From NCBI GenBank assembly GCA_001423545.1, contig LMOK01000003.1, positions 558,001-622,000 of the forward strand: a stretch of DNA of 64,000 nt, in the 5' to 3' direction. How positions within the stretch are numbered: position 1 is the stretch's first letter; each line of letters opens with the position of its first letter. Shown piece by piece: positions 61,160 through 64,000 of the stretch. This DNA is from Orlajensenia sp001423545 (GTDB taxonomy: Bacteria > Actinomycetota > Actinomycetes > Actinomycetales > Microbacteriaceae). The notes beneath the pieces were generated by a model. That model was not told the DNA's origin and made no database searches. It saw nothing but the letters and a program-made list of their open reading frames with translations. Both the position numbers and the translations under genes were made by a program.

Positions 61160-62053
61160 TCAGCTGGCCGCCAGCCGCGCCTTCTCGTGCTCGACGTCGT
61201 AGTCGGGCTTCGGCCACTGCGGGTCGATCGACTTCAGCGCGTCGATGAGCAGGTGCTGCACCGCCAAGCGGGCGTACCACTTGCGGTTGGCCGGAACGAC
61301 GTACCAGGGAGCATCCGCCGTCGAGGTCTCGTCGAACACGCGCTGGTACGCAGCCTGGTAGTCGTTCCAGAGGAGCCTCTCCGTCACGTCGCCGGGGTTG
61401 TACTTCCAGTGCTTGTCCGGTCGCTCGAGGCGGGCGGCGAGCCGTTCCTTCTGCTCGTNNNNNNNNNNNNNNNNNNNNNNNNNNNNNNNNNNNNNNNNNN
61501 NNATGTGCAGCATCACCTTCACGATGACGGTTCCGTTCGCGACCAGCTCCTCCTCGAACGCGACGATGTCGTGGAAGCGCTGGGCGATCACGTCGTCTGG
61601 TGCGAGCTTGCGCACGGAGCCGATGAGCACGTCCTCGTAGTGCGAACGGTCGAAGACTCCGATCTGTCCGGCGAGCGGCACCTCGCGGCGCACCCTCCAG
61701 AGGAAGTCGTGCGCCCGCTCCTCCTCCGTCGGCGCCTTGAAGGCATGCAGGTGCACGCCGCCCGGATCGACGGCTCCCACGACGTGCTTCACGATGCCGC
61801 CCTTGCCCGCGGTGTCCATCGCCTGCAGCACCAGCAGAACCGATCGGGTGCCGCCGACAGTGCTGTCGGCGAAGAACTTCTCCTGCAGGGTGGCGAGCAC
61901 CTCTGCGCCCTCGGCGAGCGCTCCGACCGCGTCGCGCTTGCGCCCGCCGAAGCCCGGGCTGGCGTCAGGATCCGCGTCGGCGAGTACGAATCCCGGCTCA
62001 ACGCGCAGCAGTGGCGCGGGGTCCTCGCGCCAGAAGGTCTCGAATTCGGCCAT
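61160..62053 (-). CDS. Polyphosphate kinase 2 (PPK2), interrupted by gap
   Basis: This roughly 285-residue PPK2 protein has Walker A-like VLQAMDTAGKGGIVKHV near residue 72, HLHAFKAPTEEERAHDFLWRV near 100 and FDRSHYEDVL near 134, and the C-terminal half EQKERLAARLERPDKHWKYNPGD. It uses polyphosphate to phosphorylate nucleotides. An N-run falls between VKVMLH and EQKERL; family spacing there is only a few residues. ATG 62053. Confidence 0.9.
   Translation of the reverse strand: MAEFETFWREDPAPLLRVEPGFVLADADPDASPGFGGRKRDAVGALAEGAEVLATLQEKFFADSTVGGTRSVLLVLQAMDTAGKGGIVKHVVGAVDPGGVHLHAFKAPTEEERAHDFLWRVRREVPLAGQIGVFDRSHYEDVLIGSVRKLAPDDVIAQRFHDIVAFEEELVANGTVIVKVMLHXXXXXXXXXXXXXXXXEQKERLAARLERPDKHWKYNPGDVTERLLWNDYQAAYQRVFDETSTADAPWYVVPANRKWYARLAVQHLLIDALKSIDPQWPKPDYDVEHEKARLAAS
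61459..61502. other. Assembly gap (44 N)
   Basis: Frame flanks read AT? on one side and ?AC on the other, in register modulo 3. From PPK2 alignments I expect about 8 nt (I-S-x-D) rather than 44. Confidence 0.95.
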
Positions 62054-62111
62054 CGGATGCCTCCCTGCGTCGCGGATTCCCCCATCCTGCCCTATGGGCG
62101 GCGCCATTCGA

Positions 62112-62149
62112 GCGCTTCGGCCGCGGACTACGTCCGGGCCTCAGCGAGC
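62112..62149 (-). repeat. Family A repeat copy
   Basis: AGCGCTTCGGCCGCGG and GCCTCAGCGAGC; it lies 7 bp downstream of the menD stop (minus strand). Confidence 0.75.
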
Positions 62150-62156
62150 GGGGGCG

Positions 62157-63881
62157 TCAGCGCGGCAGCGGGACCTCGAGGATGGTGGGACCCGTGACGG
62201 GCGCCGTGAGTGCATCCGTCAGTCGCCCCTGGTTCTCGGCGCGCCGGTACTCCCAGCCGTACGCGGCCGCGAGGGCCGAGAGGTCGGTGGACTGCGGGGT
62301 GTAGAGCACGCGGTCGAAGGCATCGCGAGGAGCGCTGGCCGCGACCTCCAGGGTGTCGAAGATGGTGCCGCCACCGTCGTTCCCGACCACGACCAGCACT
62401 CGTGGGCGCACCTCCCCGGTCCCGATGAGCAGCGAACCGGCATCGTGCAGCAGCGTGAGATCGCCGAGCAGCACCCGGGTGACCCCAGGCGCTCCGCCGG
62501 CCTGACTGGCGACGGCGATGCCGAGTGCGGTGGAGACGGTGCCGTCGATTCCGGCGAGACCACGGTTGGAATGCACCGTGATGCGCTTGCCGGGTACGGC
62601 GCGGTCCGCGTCACGGATGAGGCGCGACGCCCCGAACATCAACCTGTCGTGCGGCCAGGTGGCGTTCCACAGCGCCTCGACCAGCATCCGCCTGTCGATG
62701 CTCTTCTTCACGGCTGCGAGTTCCACCTTGAGGAACTCGCGCCGGGCGTCCACCCCCGAACCGAGCGGAACGAGCGAGTCGGCGCCGGCCTCCATCGCCG
62801 CGTCGCGCAGCGCCCGGCTCGTGGCCACCCAGCGGCCGGTCCAGCGGCGCTCGTCGGTGGTCTGCTCGTGGACCTCGACGCGCACGGCCGAGGCGAAGAC
62901 CGCACTGTGGCCGGGGTCGTAACCCTCGGAAGCGGTCGGGGTGACGACGATGGTCGCGACGCCCTCCCTCCTGAGCAGGGCGGGCACCTCACGACTGAGC
63001 GTCGGATGCCCGAACACGACGGCGCGCTCGATGCGACCGCCGAAGTCCTCCTCGGTGAGCAACTCGCGGTACGACACGACGAGGTGAGGGCCGAAGCGCG
63101 CGCCGCTCGACACCTCGGCGAGCAGCGGCCAGCCGCCGGCTCGCGCCACGGCCTCGGCCTGCTCCCCCGCGCCGTGCCCGGCGATGACGACGGTGCGCGG
63201 TCCGTGGCTCAGGACGAGGGCGTCGGATGCAGCATCCGGGGCGACGGCATCGTCCGGATCGGGCGCATCTACCGCGGGTGCATCGGCCGTCGCGGCTGCG
63301 GAACGCGGCGATCCCGACGACAGCGGCTCGCGGTACTGCAGGTTGAGGTGCACGGGGCCGGGATTCGCGGCATCCGTCGCCGCAGTGACCGCCCGGACGG
63401 CGAGCGACGAGACGGCGGCAACGTCACCGGCACCGACCGGCGCGTCGACGTCGGCCTCGAGCCGCACTGCTCCCCCGAACATCCCGGGCTGCACCGTCGT
63501 CTGGTTCGCCCTGATGCCGCGCAGTTCCACGGGCCGGTCGGCGCTCAGCACGATGAGCGGGACCCGCGAGTGATGAGCCTCGAGCACGGACGGGTGCAGG
63601 TTGGCGACGGCCGTGCCCGACGTGGTCACGACCAGTGCCGGCACCCCCGTCTCGATGCCCAGGCCGAGTGCGAGGAAGCCGGCGCCACGCTCGTCGAGGC
63701 GCACGTGCAGCCGCAGCACCCCGTCATCGGCCAACGCCGCCGCGGCGAGCGCCAGGGCCTGGGAGCGTGATCCGGGGCAGACGACGACGTCGAGCACGCC
63801 GAGGCGCGCGAACGATTCGAGCAGCGCGAACGCGGCATCCGACGCTGGGCTCTCGCTGACGGGTACTGGAGCCTCAGGCAT
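62157..63881 (-). CDS. menD: SEPHCHC synthase MenD
   Basis: This 574-residue ThDP-dependent enzyme has VVCPGSRSQALALAAA near residue 34, RLDERGAGFLALGLG near 61, VVTTSGTAVANLHPSVLEA near 84 and LTLLHDAGSLLIGTG for the ThDP/metal site (GDLTLLHD). Adds succinyl semialdehyde to isochorismate in menaquinone biosynthesis. ATG 63881 overlaps the next gene by 8 nt. Confidence 0.93.
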   Translation of the reverse strand: MPEAPVPVSESPASDAAFALLESFARLGVLDVVVCPGSRSQALALAAAALADDGVLRLHVRLDERGAGFLALGLGIETGVPALVVTTSGTAVANLHPSVLEAHHSRVPLIVLSADRPVELRGIRANQTTVQPGMFGGAVRLEADVDAPVGAGDVAAVSSLAVRAVTAATDAANPGPVHLNLQYREPLSSGSPRSAAATADAPAVDAPDPDDAVAPDAASDALVLSHGPRTVVIAGHGAGEQAEAVARAGGWPLLAEVSSGARFGPHLVVSYRELLTEEDFGGRIERAVVFGHPTLSREVPALLRREGVATIVVTPTASEGYDPGHSAVFASAVRVEVHEQTTDERRWTGRWVATSRALRDAAMEAGADSLVPLGSGVDARREFLKVELAAVKKSIDRRMLVEALWNATWPHDRLMFGASRLIRDADRAVPGKRITVHSNRGLAGIDGTVSTALGIAVASQAGGAPGVTRVLLGDLTLLHDAGSLLIGTGEVRPRVLVVVGNDGGGTIFDTLEVAASAPRDAFDRVLYTPQSTDLSALAAAYGWEYRRAENQGRLTDALTAPVTGPTILEVPLPR

Positions 63882-64000
63882 CCGCGCGGCCGGGCTTGTC
63901 GCCGTCGGTGCGGTGGTCGGGGTCGACGTCGGGCTCGGGATCTTCCGCCTCGGCGCGCGCGTCGAGGTCGGCGAGCTCCTGCTCCATCCGGCGGATGCGC
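63874..64000 (-). CDS. C-terminal end of a small protein (possibly PLDc_N type), truncated at window edge
   Basis: The last 41 codons of a minus-strand gene read RIRRMEQELADLDARAEAED and then an Asp/Pro-rich tail to TGA at 63874-63876. The stop overlaps menD by 8 nt, so they are in one operon. The charged coiled tail RRMEQELADL resembles PLD-nuclease N-terminal membrane proteins next to menD in relatives, from memory only. Confidence 0.55.
   Translation of the reverse strand, partial: RIRRMEQELADLDARAEAEDPEPDVDPDHRTDGDKPGRADA

Overview
The window is a high-GC actinobacterial chromosome segment. It is most likely from Microbacteriaceae: multi-copy DUF222/HNH and AbiEi-DUF559 families are present, GGATGC/GCATCC is abundant, GTG starts and leaderless genes are common, and menaquinone genes are present. 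I see no phage, IS, CRISPR or rRNA. Four N-runs (243-346, 24885-24949, 32035-32082, 61459-61502) and three single-site frameshifts (about 13865, 27438, 29042) point to draft sequence, so broken genes need read-level checks.

Layout. 1-3653: 3'-part of an HNH endonuclease gene, an FBP zinc-finger protein, a cupin, a membrane sulfite-oxidase-type molybdoenzyme and an encapsulated-ferritin-like protein without a shell gene. 3650-9220: a fructose-type ABC importer (frcB-frcC-frcA plus an ABM-fold gene) divergent from a LacI regulator and a PfkB kinase, with paired operators between them. 9345-11692: small proteins, then a DUF6412-like gene and a second YidC/Oxa1-type insertase, with a 14-bp hairpin covering the ribosome-binding site of the first. 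11837-15091: 3-hydroxybutyrate dehydrogenase, a frameshifted MHS transporter and a divergent LysR regulator. 15097-20691: a giant DUF11-repeat, sortase-type surface protein. 20842-24390: an operon of two luciferase-like monooxygenases around a trehalose-synthase-like GH13 enzyme. 24545-30754: a gap-broken hypothetical gene, SRPBCC plus carotenoid-type oxidase, a frameshifted cupin, an XRE regulator, and a frameshifted HerA/FtsK-like ATPase coupled to a small membrane protein. 30931-34371: zinc alcohol dehydrogenase, a fasciclin protein, and divergent sigK-rskA. 34416-37034: a wHTH regulator, an AI-2E transporter, DUF1801, tRNA-Met and tRNA-Thr.

37133-45207 is a maltodextrin locus: GH13 glycosidase, malG, malF, malE, and a divergent alpha-glucosidase with two LacI-type operators between. 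There is no MalK, so the ATPase must be shared and encoded elsewhere. 45296-50481: AbiEi-DUF559 protein flanked by inverted repeats, M23 peptidase, inositol monophosphatase, qorB/HxlR pair and tRNA-Tyr. 50729-55756: LacI regulator, YajQ, NUDIX, alpha/beta hydrolase and a class III aminotransferase. 55940-64000 is a menaquinone/redox neighbourhood: fprA, polyprenyl diphosphate synthase, menG, DUF427, menF, PPK2, menD and the end of one further gene.

A recurring theme is short intergenic repeats. Family A has core GCTCGCTGAGG...GAAGCGC, family B has core TCGAGTAGTGCC...TATCGAGATC, and family C has core TTTRCAGGATSAG. All three sit at gene 3' ends, and several supply the final codons or the stop codon of the adjoining gene.
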